From contig CAKRJM010000134.1 in assembly GCA_934351765.1 (NCBI GenBank), forward strand, positions 1 to 5,932: 5,932 nt of DNA, written 5' to 3'. Positions 5,078 to 5,932 of this stretch are shown here, one piece after another. A program made the position numbers and the translations under genes. Under the pieces are notes generated by a model that had not been told where the DNA came from, searched no databases, and worked only from the letters and a program-made list of their open reading frames with translations. The DNA comes from an uncultured Lachnospiraceae bacterium (lineage in GTDB: Bacteria > Bacillota > Clostridia > Lachnospirales > Lachnospiraceae). Numbering within the stretch: position 1 is the first letter of the stretch; each line of letters starts with the position of its first letter.

Positions 5078-5932
5078 TCAGAATCCCAGCTCATGGAGCG
5101 GTTTCCGGACCTTTTTCCGGGTCATCTCCACCAGGTTCAGTCTTGTATAGCCGAGAACGGTAGTTTTTACCGGGTCTTTATAAAGTTCCTGTTTTAATGC
5201 CTGAAGAACGGATTCTTTATGGGGCTCCTCCGCCATATCAATAAAATCAATCAGGATGATTCCCGACAGATTCCGGAGTTTTAGCTGAACGGCGATTTCT
5301 CTTGCCGCCTCCAGATTCGTCTGAAAGATGGTGTCCTCTTTCTTCCGGTGCTTCTCCGTTTTTCCGGTATTCACATCAATGGCAACCAGCGCTTCTGTGG
5401 GCTGGATCACCAGAAATCCGCCGGATCTTAACCAGATCCGTTCTGACAGCGCCCGTTCCAGAACCGTTTCCAGACTGTAAAGCTTGGATAACGGATAGGA
5501 ATCCGTATACAGTCGGAGGATGGGCAAGGCTGCCTCCGGATTTTCGGCTCTCAGTGTCTGAAGCCGCGTCTCGATTCTATTATACACGTCCGGCAGGTCT
5601 GTGACAACCTCAAAAAGGCCGGAAAGCCGATTCCCGAAGATTTCAGACAGATACCCTGGCTCGGGAGAGCGCAGAAGGCATCCGGAGGTTCTCGTCTTCC
5701 AGATCGAAGAAAGCTGCCTGGCCTCTTCAAGAAGCCGGTTCCGTTCCTCCAGAACTGCTGAATCAGAAGCCTGAGCCGCATTGGTGCGGACGATCAGGCT
5801 GTAAGCCTCCGCCTCACCCAAAAGCGTACGGAGTTCCTGTTTCCGTTCCGGGTCATTCAGCCTGGACGAAAAAAACAGACCCTGTTTGGACGGTGTCAGA
5901 ACCAGGTACTGACCGGTAAAGGTCAGCGCCGT
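5078..5932 (-). CDS. rng: Ribonuclease E/G family endoribonuclease, 3' part (N-terminus outside window)
   Basis: This is a single-strand-specific endoribonuclease of the RNase E/G family, acting in cytoplasmic RNA processing and decay. The frame stays open to the window edge, so 284 C-terminal residues are visible and the S1 RNA-binding domain and start lie outside. Visible residues begin in the segment after S1 (LTFTGQYLVLTP). The catalytic DNase I-like region follows: AIDVNTGK with Asp186 of the fragment (matching E. coli RNase E Asp303) and IDFIDM with Asp229 (matching Asp346), the Mg2+ ligands known for the family. NTNLEAA-like (QTNLEAA) and LVEMTRKK motifs also match. The protein stops about 10 residues after LVEMTRKK, so the CPxCxG zinc-link seen in E. 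coli RNase E/G is absent. A TTG at 5821 is not a credible start because homology continues upstream of it. The gene lies 44 bp before the lipoprotein gene with no terminator between. The family is certain; the symbol rng rather than rne is by convention. Confidence 0.93.
   Translation of the reverse strand, partial: TALTFTGQYLVLTPSKQGLFFSSRLNDPERKQELRTLLGEAEAYSLIVRTNAAQASDSAVLEERNRLLEEARQLSSIWKTRTSGCLLRSPEPGYLSEIFGNRLSGLFEVVTDLPDVYNRIETRLQTLRAENPEAALPILRLYTDSYPLSKLYSLETVLERALSERIWLRSGGFLVIQPTEALVAIDVNTGKTEKHRKKEDTIFQTNLEAAREIAVQLKLRNLSGIILIDFIDMAEEPHKESVLQALKQELYKDPVKTTVLGYTRLNLVEMTRKKVRKPLHELGF

Noticed and set aside
5819..5821. TTG at 5821 as the start of the RNase gene
   Set aside because: RNase E/G homology (LTFTGQYLVLTP and onwards) continues in frame to the window edge, so the gene is cut by the window.
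1..5932. CRISPR array, tRNA, rRNA or transposase
   Set aside because: No regularly spaced repeats, no cloverleaf with a T-arm sequence and no mobile-element protein motifs were seen on either strand.

Overview
This window looks like a Gram-positive Firmicutes chromosome, most likely a Clostridia member of the Lachnospiraceae type. The evidence is the gene order RNase G – rplU – prp – rpmA – obgE – yhbY – nadD – yqeK – rsfS, an L27 precursor with the Firmicutes N-terminal extension, strong GGAGG-type Shine-Dalgarno (SD) sites, and base composition judged by eye to be near 50% GC. The family assignment is inferred from protein sequence character, not from a search. Every gene I support lies on the minus strand, so the biology reads from the right edge to the left.

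Right part (about 4543-5932): the 3' part of an RNase E/G-family endoribonuclease enters from the right edge. It ends just after the catalytic region, with no zinc-link. A small lipoprotein follows, then a strong 16-bp terminator hairpin. The -35 box of the next promoter sits inside that hairpin (TTGACA, 17-bp spacer, extended TGT-TATTAT), giving a compact terminator/promoter hinge.

Middle (3437-4542): a ribosomal-protein operon with an 80-nt leader, rplU (L21), prp (the cysteine protease that trims L27) and rpmA (pre-L27), closed by an intrinsic terminator about 35 bp before obgE. rplU and rpmA share a strong AGGAGGTG SD, while prp between them has no recognisable SD.

Left part (79-3402): a ribosome-assembly and metabolism cluster. 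It holds obgE (50S-assembly GTPase), yhbY (RNA-binding 50S-assembly factor), an in-frame NadD-YqeK fusion (NAD synthesis plus Ap4A hydrolase) and rsfS (ribosome silencing factor). The last three reading frames join through two ATGA stop/start overlaps. The NadD-YqeK ORF keeps an excellent SD and ATG exactly at the start of the YqeK part, so separate YqeK could also be made.

The left edge (1-82) holds three abutting perfect hairpins between near-identical 12-bp direct repeats. The only U-tract there serves plus-strand transcription.

No mobile-element genes, CRISPR arrays, tRNAs or rRNAs are visible. This is mostly conserved housekeeping DNA, and I do not see a wholly new system. The points worth a second look are the fused NadD-YqeK with its internal start, the nested terminator/promoter, the terminator isolating obgE, the short RNase, the missing prp SD, and the hairpin cluster.
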